Shown: positions 8,334-14,247 of the stretch, in pieces
Position numbering within the stretch: the stretch's first letter is position 1
How the letters are laid out: the number at the start of each line of letters is the position of its first letter
From: Variovorax boronicumulans NBRC 103145
GTDB lineage: Bacteria; Pseudomonadota; Gammaproteobacteria; Burkholderiales; Burkholderiaceae_C
Length of the DNA: 34,535 nt
Direction of reading: 5' to 3'
NCBI RefSeq assembly: GCF_001591345.1
Contig: NZ_BCUS01000067.1
Span: 1-34,535, forward strand
Program-made: the position numbers and the translations under genes
The notes under the pieces: generated by a model
Database searches by the model: none
Told to the model about the DNA's origin: nothing
The model's input: only the letters and a program-made list of their open reading frames with translations

Positions 8334-9026
8334 TTACGGTGTCGCGTCGCGGAAACGATGCAGGGCCGGCGCATCCGGGATGGTGACCTGCCGGGCCCGC
8401 GTTTCAATGAGCCCCTGTCCCGCCAGCGCATTCAGCGTGCGCGTGACGGTGACGCGGCTCAAGGCCGTCATGGCGCCGATCTGCTCATGCGTCAGATCGA
8501 CGGTGAGCTTGTTCGATGCCTGCGTCGATGGCGGGCGCGCCACACGCAGCAGCAGATCGACGATCCGCTCCTTGGGCGCCGCCGAGGCCACCCCGGCCAG
8601 CTTGGCCACGATCATGTGGTTCTTGAAGCCGAGCAGCTGGATCAACGAGGTCGCGAGCTCGGGCAGCGCCGAAAACTGCTGCGCGACATCCGCCGGGCGA
8701 TAGCGGCTGAGAAGGGCCGGCGCGACCGCCCGGGTCGTCGTCGGTCGGGGGCTGTCGGCAAACGCCGGGCCTTCGCCGAAGATCGCGCCCGGCCCGAAGA
8801 TCTCGAGCAGGAACTCCGAGCCGTTGCTTCGGTGGATCGTGGAATGCACGAAGCCCGACCGCAAGAGATAGAAGTAGTCGTGCCGTTCGCCTTCGCGCGC
8901 AATGGTGTCGCCGGCTTCCAGGGTGACGAAGCTTCCCAGGTGCGTGGCGTCGATCCACGGCGCGGACAGCGACTGGGAGGCGTCCCAGCTGGCGTAGGCC
9001 GAGGGCGTGGGGTTCGTTCTTTTCAT
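8334..9026 (-). CDS. Crp/Fnr-family transcriptional regulator
   Basis: 230-residue cytoplasmic regulator with an N-terminal cyclic-nucleotide-binding-type beta roll (about 25-135, including GDTIAREGERHDYFYLL and FGPGAIFGEGPAF), a dimerisation helix and a C-terminal winged helix. The DNA-reading segment is LTHEQIGAMTALSRVTVTRTL, with the typical Ser-Arg at the start of the recognition helix. No FNR-type N-terminal cysteines are present, so an iron-sulfur sensor is unlikely; the effector is unknown. ATG at 9026 is the only reasonable start. It is last in a minus-strand run after the histidine phosphatase (45-base gap), and the operon link is uncertain. Targets cannot be deduced. Confidence 0.88.
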   Translation of the reverse strand: MKRTNPTPSAYASWDASQSLSAPWIDATHLGSFVTLEAGDTIAREGERHDYFYLLRSGFVHSTIHRSNGSEFLLEIFGPGAIFGEGPAFADSPRPTTTRAVAPALLSRYRPADVAQQFSALPELATSLIQLLGFKNHMIVAKLAGVASAAPKERIVDLLLRVARPPSTQASNKLTVDLTHEQIGAMTALSRVTVTRTLNALAGQGLIETRARQVTIPDAPALHRFRDATP

Positions 9027-9071
9027 GGGAGCGTCTTGCCCGGGGCGAAGAAAGGCAAGCGGCTCACCCCA

Positions 9072-9722
9072 CTAGGTCGTGGTCTCGTCCAGCGGCGCGT
9101 CCGTCGCCAGGTGGGCGATGTCGCTCCAGCCGACAAGGCTGAAGCCCTCGGGCGTCCACAGCATGCGGTTGATGGCCGCGTTGCCGAGCTGCCAGGTGCG
9201 CGGCGCCTGCAACTCCTGGCGCGTGGCGGCGCGGTAGAGCACGTCCATCACGCCGCCGTGGGCCACCAGCACCACGAGCTGGCCCGGGTGGCGCGCGGCG
9301 ATGGCCGAGGCGGTGCCGGTCACGCGGTCGCGAAAGGTCAGCAGGCTCTCGCCGCCGCCTTCGGGCTCGAACTCGGGGTCGCGCTCGCGCCAGCGGCGGG
9401 CGTCCTCGGGCAGCGTGGCCTCGATCTCGGCGAAGCTCATGCCTTCGAAGCGGCCGAAGGCGCGCTCGCGCAGGCCCAGGTCGGGTTGCACCTGGAGGCC
9501 GTGGGGCTCGGCGATGGCCTGGGCGGTCTGCCAGGCGCGCGAGAGGTCGCTGGCATAGACCGCCGCGATCGGCTCGTCGGCCAGCGCCTGTCCGGCGCGC
9601 TGCGCCTGCCAGAGGCCGGTGGCATTGAGGCCGATGTCGAGGTGGCCCTGGATGCGGGTGTCGACGTTCCAGGCGGTTTCGCCGTGGCGCACGGCGATCA
9701 GGCGGGTGAGATTGGCTTCCAT
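9072..9722 (-). CDS. histidine phosphatase family protein (GpmB/CobC-like)
   Basis: 216-residue member of the phosphoglycerate mutase-like superfamily. The catalytic RHG motif is in VRHGETAWN (R12, H13), an acidic catalytic residue lies in LRERAFGRFEG (E86), and the second active-site histidine is in VLVAHGG (H155). These proteins work through a phosphohistidine intermediate. In this subfamily the activity is usually phosphatase on small phosphoesters rather than glycolytic mutase. The substrate is undetermined: GpmB-like, alpha-ribazole phosphatase (CobC) and broad-specificity phosphatases are all possible. No cobalamin genes are nearby, which argues against CobC. It follows the DUF4136 lipoprotein gene by 22 bases in the same direction, so the two are probably co-transcribed. 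Confidence 0.9.
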   Translation of the reverse strand: MEANLTRLIAVRHGETAWNVDTRIQGHLDIGLNATGLWQAQRAGQALADEPIAAVYASDLSRAWQTAQAIAEPHGLQVQPDLGLRERAFGRFEGMSFAEIEATLPEDARRWRERDPEFEPEGGGESLLTFRDRVTGTASAIAARHPGQLVVLVAHGGVMDVLYRAATRQELQAPRTWQLGNAAINRMLWTPEGFSLVGWSDIAHLATDAPLDETTT

Positions 9723-9744
9723 CCGTCCGAATTCTAGAAGTGCG

Positions 9745-10368
9745 TCATTTCTTGGCGGCCGGCGTGAGCTCGATGTTCACGCGGCGCTCGCCCGGCGGCG
9801 GGTTCGGAAAGCCTTGCAGCGCGGCCTCGAACATCACCGGCAGGATCGCCGCGCTCGAACTGTAGGGGCCGTCGTTGCGCGCGCGGGTCTCGTACACCAC
9901 GCGGTGGCTGCCGCCCGCCTCGCGCAGCACGAGGCTGACCTCGCGCTGGTACCAGGGGTTGGCCGGCGGCGTGAACATCGGGCCGCCGTACCAGCCGCTG
10001 CCATACCAGCGGTGGCCGTAGTAGCCGCCGTAGCCGTAGCCCCACGGGCCGGGCCCGTACAGCCACGGATCGGCCCAGGGCGACAGCGCCGCCGTGACGC
10101 GCGCGCCGATCTGCGCCGTGTACTGCGGCCTTGTGTCGTCGCGGCGCAGGCCGACCTTGTCGAGCGCGGCCGCGGCCATGGCCTCCAGGCCTTCCTGGCG
10201 CGCCGTGTCGGCCTGCTGCGAAGGCAGGCGCTCGAAGCGGTAGGTGGCACCGGGCGGCACGATCGTGCCCGGCGTGGCAAAGCTCTTGACGTTGCTGTCG
10301 ACCACCCAGGAGGTGGCGCAGCCGCTCAGGGTTGCTACCAAAAATAGAGCTGAAAACGCACGATACAT
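9745..10368 (-). CDS. DUF4136 family lipoprotein
   Basis: 207-residue predicted lipoprotein. The start is ATG at 10368, which has GGAG about 8 bases upstream and gives a compact signal MYRAFSALFLVATLSGC with the lipobox cysteine at residue 17. A longer frame starting nine codons earlier lacks these signals. The N-terminal half resembles DUF4136 (VVDSNVKSF, YRFERLPSQQ, AAALDKVGL). A central segment (about residues 95-135) is strongly enriched in Gly, Tyr, Trp and Pro, as seen in other surface or envelope proteins of the family. The role is unknown; it is presumably outer-membrane anchored and facing the periplasm. It lies downstream of ttcA across the large palindromic element and upstream of the histidine phosphatase. 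Confidence 0.82.
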   Translation of the reverse strand: MYRAFSALFLVATLSGCATSWVVDSNVKSFATPGTIVPPGATYRFERLPSQQADTARQEGLEAMAAAALDKVGLRRDDTRPQYTAQIGARVTAALSPWADPWLYGPGPWGYGYGGYYGHRWYGSGWYGGPMFTPPANPWYQREVSLVLREAGGSHRVVYETRARNDGPYSSSAAILPVMFEAALQGFPNPPPGERRVNIELTPAAKK

Positions 10369-10416
10369 AAGGGTCTCCGGGCCTCTGGCCCTCAAAGTCC
10401 CCTGGGTTGCCCGTCA

Positions 10417-10575
10417 GAAGGTGTAAATGAATCCGGCGTGGCCGAGCAGCCCGTCCAGACGCGTCCCATCGAGGCGCAAAGCGCAGCCATAGCTCAAGCT
10501 ATGGCGAGCATTTGCAACGAAGAGGGGGCGTGTCTGGGCGGGATGAGCGGACATGTCGGGTTCGTTTACACCTTC
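10417..10575. repeat. 159-bp imperfect palindrome directly after ttcA; candidate structured RNA or palindromic repeat element
   Basis: The left arm (10417-10494, 78 bases) and the reverse complement of the right arm (10497-10575, 79 bases) align with about 56 identities. The centre is a perfect 9-bp arm pair (10486-10494 and 10497-10505) around two bases. The outer ends are also exact (GAAGGTGTAAA). The element begins at the base after the ttcA stop codon and ends 49 bases from the DUF4136 start. In the outer 54 positions there are 12 mismatches. As plus-strand RNA, seven are G-U and five are G-A or A-G oppositions, none of another type. This suggests a hairpin RNA read rightwards, antisense to the flanking genes. 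I see no insertion target duplication. From memory, similar sequence recurs in Comamonadaceae; I cannot verify that here. Confidence 0.85.
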
Positions 10576-11505
10576 TTAGCCCTGGACGATGCGCAGGGCG
10601 GAGGGTGCCTGGGAGAGCAGGTCGAAAGCGGGCGTGTCGAAGGCCTTGTCGCCGTTCTCGTCGGCCACGCCCGTCGCCTTCAGACCCTGGAAGTCGTGCA
10701 GCGTTCCGTCCAGCAGGTGCGAAGGCACGACGTTCTGCAGCGCGGTGAACATGTTTTCCACGCGGCCGGGGTACTTCTTGTCCCACTCGCGCAGCATCTC
10801 GCCGACCTGCTTGCGCTGCAGGTTCTCCTGGCTGCCGCACAGCGTGCAGGGAATGATCGGGAACTCGCGGTGCTGCGCCCAGCGCACCGTGTCCTTTTCG
10901 GCCACGTAGGCCAGCGGGCGGATCACGATGTGCTTGCCGTCGTCGCTCACCAGCTTGGGCGGCATGCTCTTGAGCTTGCCGCCGAAGAACATGTTGAGGA
11001 AGAAGGTCTGCAGCATGTCGTCGCGGTGGTGGCCCAGCGCGACCTTGGTGGCGCCCAGCTCGTCGGCCACGCGGTACAGGATGCCGCGGCGCAGCCGGCT
11101 GCACAGGCCGCAGGTGGTCTTGCCCTCGGGGATCACGCGCTTGACGATGCTGTAGGTGTCCTGGTTCTCGATGTGGAAGGCCACGCCGAGCTCGCTCAGG
11201 TACTTGGGCAGCACCTCTTCCGGGAAGCCGGGCTGCTTCTGGTCGAGGTTGACCGCGACGATGTCGAAGTGGATGGGCGCACGCGCCTTCATCTTGAGCA
11301 GGATGTCGAGCAGCGCGTAGCTGTCTTTTCCGCCCGAGACGCACACCATGACCTTGTCGCCCTCTTCGATCATGTTGTAGTCGACGATGGCCTGGCCGAC
11401 CTGGCGGCACAGGCGCTTCTCGAGCTTGTGCGTCTCGCGTTCGATCTTCAGCGAGTTGGAGGGCGCACCGGCTTCGGGCGTATCGTCGATCCAGACGGCG
11501 TTCAT
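10576..11505 (-). CDS. ttcA: tRNA 2-thiocytidine(32) synthetase
   Basis: 309-residue ATP- and iron-sulfur-dependent enzyme that thiolates cytidine 32 of some tRNAs. The PP-loop SGGKDS (57-62) binds ATP. Two CxxC pairs, TCGLC (C132, C135) and CTLC (C220, C223), are placed as in TtcA, which uses them for the cluster and sulfur chemistry. The motif GHHRDDMLQTFFLN is typical. The C-terminal tail is rich in Asp, Gly and Ala. Length agrees with the family. The ATG at 11505 is 52 bases past the folB stop, with a strong hairpin between them. Together with miaB and cca, it is one of three tRNA-modifying or processing genes in this window, but they are unlinked. Confidence 0.96.
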   Translation of the reverse strand: MNAVWIDDTPEAGAPSNSLKIERETHKLEKRLCRQVGQAIVDYNMIEEGDKVMVCVSGGKDSYALLDILLKMKARAPIHFDIVAVNLDQKQPGFPEEVLPKYLSELGVAFHIENQDTYSIVKRVIPEGKTTCGLCSRLRRGILYRVADELGATKVALGHHRDDMLQTFFLNMFFGGKLKSMPPKLVSDDGKHIVIRPLAYVAEKDTVRWAQHREFPIIPCTLCGSQENLQRKQVGEMLREWDKKYPGRVENMFTALQNVVPSHLLDGTLHDFQGLKATGVADENGDKAFDTPAFDLLSQAPSALRIVQG

Positions 11506-11520
11506 TGGGGGGCTACTTCG

Positions 11521-11552
11521 GGCAAATCGGGGGAAAGAGCCCCGATTTTGCC
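11521..11552 (-). terminator. 12-bp stem-loop between folB and ttcA (terminator-like, no clear T-tract)
   Basis: GGCAAATCGGGG (11521-11532) pairs with CCCCGATTTTGCC (11540-11552), with one bulged T and a 7-base loop. In the minus-strand direction it follows the folB stop by only a few bases and precedes the ttcA start by 15. No run of T follows the stem, so it may act as a partial terminator, an RNA-stability element or a translational control of ttcA rather than a full stop. Confidence 0.5.
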
Positions 11553-11557
11553 TTGGA

Positions 11558-11935
11558 TCACCATTCCCCGGCTTCGATGCGGATGGCGACTTCGCAGTCG
11601 TCGAAGATTTCGAGCTTGGCGATCTTCACGCGCACGCCCCGCACGCCGGGCAGTTGCAGCAGGCGCTGCGCGAGCTTGCCGATCAGGCTTTCGAGCAGGT
11701 TGACGTGCTCGGCGGTGCACTCGTCGATGATGATGCGGCGCACCTTGCGGTAGTCCAGCACGTGGAAGATGTCGTCGTCCTGCGGCAGCAGCGGCTGCGG
11801 GCCGAGGTTGAGTTCGGCGTCCACCAGGATCGGCTGCGGCGCGGTCTTTTCCTGCTCGAGGATGCCCAGGTTGGCGTCGAAGCGCAGGCCCTGGAGGGTG
11901 AGTGTCTGGTGGCCGTGCGGTGTGTTCGTGGACAT
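11558..11935 (-). CDS. folB: dihydroneopterin aldolase
   Basis: 125-residue FolB/FolX-family enzyme. It converts 7,8-dihydroneopterin to 6-hydroxymethyl-7,8-dihydropterin and glycolaldehyde in folate synthesis. The family pattern is visible: an N-terminal strand LRFDANLGILEQEK with the candidate acidic catalytic residue, VLDYRKVRRII in the middle, NLLESLIGKLAQRLL, and a C-terminal VKIAKLEIFDDCEVAI with a candidate catalytic lysine. The usual HG pair near the start is replaced by NLG. I use ATG at 11935. An in-frame GTG at 11953 overlaps the stop of the upstream reductase as GTGA and would add six residues (VTSTTT), so the true start is uncertain. It is co-directional with the pteridine reductase-like gene, which supports a pterin role. 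Confidence 0.88.
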   Translation of the reverse strand: MSTNTPHGHQTLTLQGLRFDANLGILEQEKTAPQPILVDAELNLGPQPLLPQDDDIFHVLDYRKVRRIIIDECTAEHVNLLESLIGKLAQRLLQLPGVRGVRVKIAKLEIFDDCEVAIRIEAGEW

Positions 11936-11949
11936 GGTGGTGGTGCTCG

Positions 11950-12735
11950 TCACATGAGCGAGAAGTCGCGCTCGAATTTCATGAGGTGCTGGCCGCCGTC
12001 GACGAGCAGCGTGGTGCCGGTGATCGAGCTGTTTTCCAGCGCGAACTTCACGGTGGCGGCCACGTCTTCCGATGTGGACGAGCGGCCCAGCGGCGACAGC
12101 TTGTGCAGCTGCGCGAACTTGTCGTCGTCCAGCATGTGGCTCGCCAGCGTGAGGCCGGGCGCCACGCCCACCACGCGCACGCGCGGCGCGAGCGCCAGCG
12201 CCAGCATGGGGGTGGCGGCTTCGAGCGCGGCCTTGGAGAGCGTGTAGCTCAGGAAGTCGGGGTTCGGGTTCCACAGCTTCTGGTCGAGCAGGTGCACCAC
12301 GGCGCCCCCGTGCGCGTCGCGCCGGGCCAGGTGGTCGTGCAGCGCCTGCGCCAGCAGGATGGCCGCGCCGGTGTTGCTGCGCGCGTGGCGTTCCATGAGC
12401 GCGTAGCTGAAGCTGGCGGCGTCGTCGTGTTCGAAGAGGGCGGCGCTGTGCACCACGGCATCGACGGCGCGAAAGCGCGCTGCCACGCGCGGCAGCAGGG
12501 CGCGCGTGGCCTGTTCGTCGGCCAGGTCGGCCTCGAACAGCGCGGAGTCGCCCGAGCGCGCGGCGCAGTCGGCCACGGTCTGCTCGGCTTCGGCGCGCGA
12601 GCTGCGGTAGTGCACCGCCACCTGCCAGCCGCCCGCCGCGAGCGCCAGCGCGATCTCGCGGCCCAGCCGACGGCCTGCGCCCGTGACGAGGACGGTGCGG
12701 CGGCGATCGGGGGAGGAGGGGGGGATGGCGCTCAT
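11950..12735 (-). CDS. SDR-family pteridine reductase (PTR1/FolM-like)
   Basis: 261-residue short-chain dehydrogenase. The nucleotide-binding motif TGAGRRLG (18-25) has the double arginine typical of NADPH-dependent pteridine reductases rather than ordinary SDRs. The usual catalytic serine is replaced by aspartate in HLLDQ (D151), with Y164 and K168 in YTLSK. The 13-residue Asp-Tyr spacing and following VRVVGVAPGL match PTR1/FolM enzymes as I recall them. These reduce dihydropterins such as dihydromonapterin, and often dihydrofolate. The adjacent folB, only 14 bases downstream, supports pterin metabolism. A generic SDR of other specificity is the main alternative, but the motif combination makes it less likely. 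It diverges from the methyltransferase gene with 42 bases between starts. Confidence 0.85.
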   Translation of the reverse strand: MSAIPPSSPDRRRTVLVTGAGRRLGREIALALAAGGWQVAVHYRSSRAEAEQTVADCAARSGDSALFEADLADEQATRALLPRVAARFRAVDAVVHSAALFEHDDAASFSYALMERHARSNTGAAILLAQALHDHLARRDAHGGAVVHLLDQKLWNPNPDFLSYTLSKAALEAATPMLALALAPRVRVVGVAPGLTLASHMLDDDKFAQLHKLSPLGRSSTSEDVAATVKFALENSSITGTTLLVDGGQHLMKFERDFSLM

Positions 12736-12777
12736 TCGGAGGAAGAAGACAGAAGACAGGAAGAGGACAATGGCGCC

Positions 12778-13890
12778 GTGACGACGCCAACGACAAACAG
12801 TTTACCCATCGCCCTCGACCATCTGATTGCCCGCTCCGTCGAGCGCGCGGGCGGATGGATCGGCTTCGACCGCTTCATGGCCCTGGCCCTGTATGCGCCG
12901 GGGCTGGGCTACTACGCCAACACCTCGGCCAAGTTCGGCCACATGCCCTCGTCCGGCAGCGACTTCGTGACCGCGCCCGAGCTGACGCCGATGTTCGGCC
13001 ACACGCTCGCGGTGCAGGTGCTCGAAGCGCTGGAGAAGACCGGCACCGACACCGTGTGGGAATTCGGTGCGGGCTCGGGGGCGCTGGCGGTGCAGCTGCT
13101 GCATGCGCTGGGCGAGATGGGGCGCGGCGATGTGCGCTATCGCATCGTCGATCTGTCGGGCACCTTGCGCGAGCGGCAGCAGCAGGCGCTGGCGGGGTAT
13201 GCGGGGCGGGTCGAGTGGCTCGGGGAGCTGCCTGAGTCCATGCAGGGTGTGGTGGTCGGCAATGAAGTGCTCGATGCGATGCCGGTGCAGTTGCTGGCGC
13301 GGGTAAAGGGGGCTTGGTTCGAGCGGGGGGTGGTGCGGAATCCGGCGGGGGATGGGTGGACGTGGGCGGACCGGCTGACCGAATTGCGGCCGCCGGTCGA
13401 AGTGTCGGGGGTGCATGACTACCTTACCGAGGTGCATCCGCAGGCTCAGGCGTTCATTGCGACGCTGGCGGATCGGCTTGAGAAGGGCGCGGCTTTTCTC
13501 ATCGACTATGGATTTCCCGAGGGCGAGTACTACCACCCGCAACGGCACATGGGGACGGTGATGTGCCATCGGGGGCATCAGGCGGATGGCGATCCTCTGT
13601 CGGAGGTGGGATACAAGGACATCACGGCGCATGTGGACTTCACGGGGATTGCTGTGGCGGGGCAGGAGGCGGGGCTTGCTGTTCTTGGCTACACGAGCCA
13701 GGCGCGGTTTCTTTTGAACTGCGGGATCTTGGGGCGGATGGAGCGGGGGACTGTGGCGCAGCGGGGGATGGCGGCTCGGTTGATTCATGAGCATGAGATG
13801 GGGGAGTTGTTCAAGGTGGTGGGGTTTGCTGTCGGTGAACCTTGGGACGCTGTCGGGTTCGCTGAGGGGGATCGGAGTCACACCCTCTGA
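12778..13890 (+). CDS. SAM-dependent methyltransferase, MidA/NDUFAF7 (DUF185) family
   Basis: 370 residues. The SAM-binding motif EFGAGSGALAVQLL is preceded by the family hallmark PGLGYYANTSAKFG and the segment SDFVTAPELTPMFG, and followed by VVGNEVLDAMPVQ and FLIDYGFPEGEYYHP. In mitochondria the homologue NDUFAF7 methylates an arginine of a complex I subunit; the bacterial role is less certain. Translation starts at GTG 12778, because the nearby ATG at 12770 is in another frame and stops after three codons. The gene diverges from the FolM-like reductase. Codon use changes within the gene: up to about 13190 it follows the genome style, after which GGG, CGG, GCG, TTG and ATT codons dominate. 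The encoded motifs remain intact across the change. Confidence 0.9.
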   Translation: MTTPTTNSLPIALDHLIARSVERAGGWIGFDRFMALALYAPGLGYYANTSAKFGHMPSSGSDFVTAPELTPMFGHTLAVQVLEALEKTGTDTVWEFGAGSGALAVQLLHALGEMGRGDVRYRIVDLSGTLRERQQQALAGYAGRVEWLGELPESMQGVVVGNEVLDAMPVQLLARVKGAWFERGVVRNPAGDGWTWADRLTELRPPVEVSGVHDYLTEVHPQAQAFIATLADRLEKGAAFLIDYGFPEGEYYHPQRHMGTVMCHRGHQADGDPLSEVGYKDITAHVDFTGIAVAGQEAGLAVLGYTSQARFLLNCGILGRMERGTVAQRGMAARLIHEHEMGELFKVVGFAVGEPWDAVGFAEGDRSHTL

Positions 13891-13904
13891 GGGGTTGCTT
13901 CCCG

Positions 13905-14158
13905 GGGCCGGGAGTTCCGCCCGGCGGCGGACTCACTTTCTTTTGCTTCGCCAAAAGAAAGTAAGCAAAGAAAAGGCGACCCCACTGTCTGCGTCCCTCC
14001 GCTTCGCTGCGGGCAACCTGCGGTGCTCGCGTTTCGCGGGGTCTCGCCCAAACTCGCTTCGCTCAAACAAGGGCGAGCCCTGATCCGCGAAACGCTGCGC
14101 TCCTCGGCGCAGCCAGAGGGGCTTGGAGGCCGGGCGGGCCGTCGCTGCGCTCGGCCCG
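13905..14158. repeat. mosaic of inverted repeats filling a 357-bp gene-free region
   Basis: The gap 13891-14247 has no credible gene. It holds at least four perfect or near-perfect inverted repeats. An 11-bp hairpin with a 6-base loop lies at 13935-13962. GCGTTTCGCGG (14029-14039) pairs with CCGCGAAACGC (14085-14095), and nested inside it CTCGCCC (14043-14049) pairs with GGGCGAG (14071-14077). CGGGCCG (14135-14141) pairs with CGGCCCG (14152-14158). CGCTTCGC-type motifs recur between them. Similar intergenic sequence is, from memory, common in Comamonadaceae and some Xanthomonas, which would make this a dispersed palindromic element. It separates the methyltransferase from the TauD operon. Confidence 0.75.
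13935..13962. terminator. 11-bp perfect hairpin, possible terminator of the methyltransferase gene
   Basis: ACTTTCTTTTG (13935-13945) and CAAAAGAAAGT (13952-13962) form a perfect stem around CTTCGC, 45 bases after the methyltransferase stop. The stem is AT-rich, unlike usual intrinsic terminators, and no T-run follows. It may be part of the repeat element rather than a transcription stop. Confidence 0.4.
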
Positions 14159-14189
14159 GGGCTTGTGCTTTCAACGGAAAGAGTTGGTC

Positions 14190-14247
14190 ATAAGCAAGCA
14201 ACAAAGACTTCGTTGGGGAATGGGGGGCGCGCTTCTACATTCGCGGC
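14190..14247 (+). promoter_or_regulatory. putative promoter and activator site of the TauD-ABC operon
   Basis: TTGGGG (14213-14218) and TACATT (14236-14241) are separated by 17 bases, and the ATG lies 6 bases after the second box. Transcription could therefore begin at or next to the start codon. Just upstream (14190-14208) is an AT-rich stretch, ATAAGCAAGCAACAAAG. It recalls sites of CysB-like regulators (CysB, Cbl, SsuR) in front of sulfonate genes. The promoter boxes are seen; the regulator assignment is inference. Confidence 0.4.

Noticed and set aside
10417..10575. Palindrome as a simple intrinsic terminator of ttcA
   Set aside because: It is far longer than a terminator, has no T-tract in the ttcA direction, and its mismatches favour pairing on the opposite strand's RNA.
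10438..11703. 421-residue plus-strand frame running from the palindrome through ttcA
   Set aside because: It is antisense to ttcA, which has all its catalytic motifs; the frame is open only because of GC-rich codon structure. Only its first part, inside the palindrome, is of interest.
13878..14204. 108-residue minus-strand frame over the repeat mosaic
   Set aside because: It is a translation of the inverted repeats, with no start context, no family features and repeat-derived composition. Such frames are often annotated as hypothetical proteins in error.
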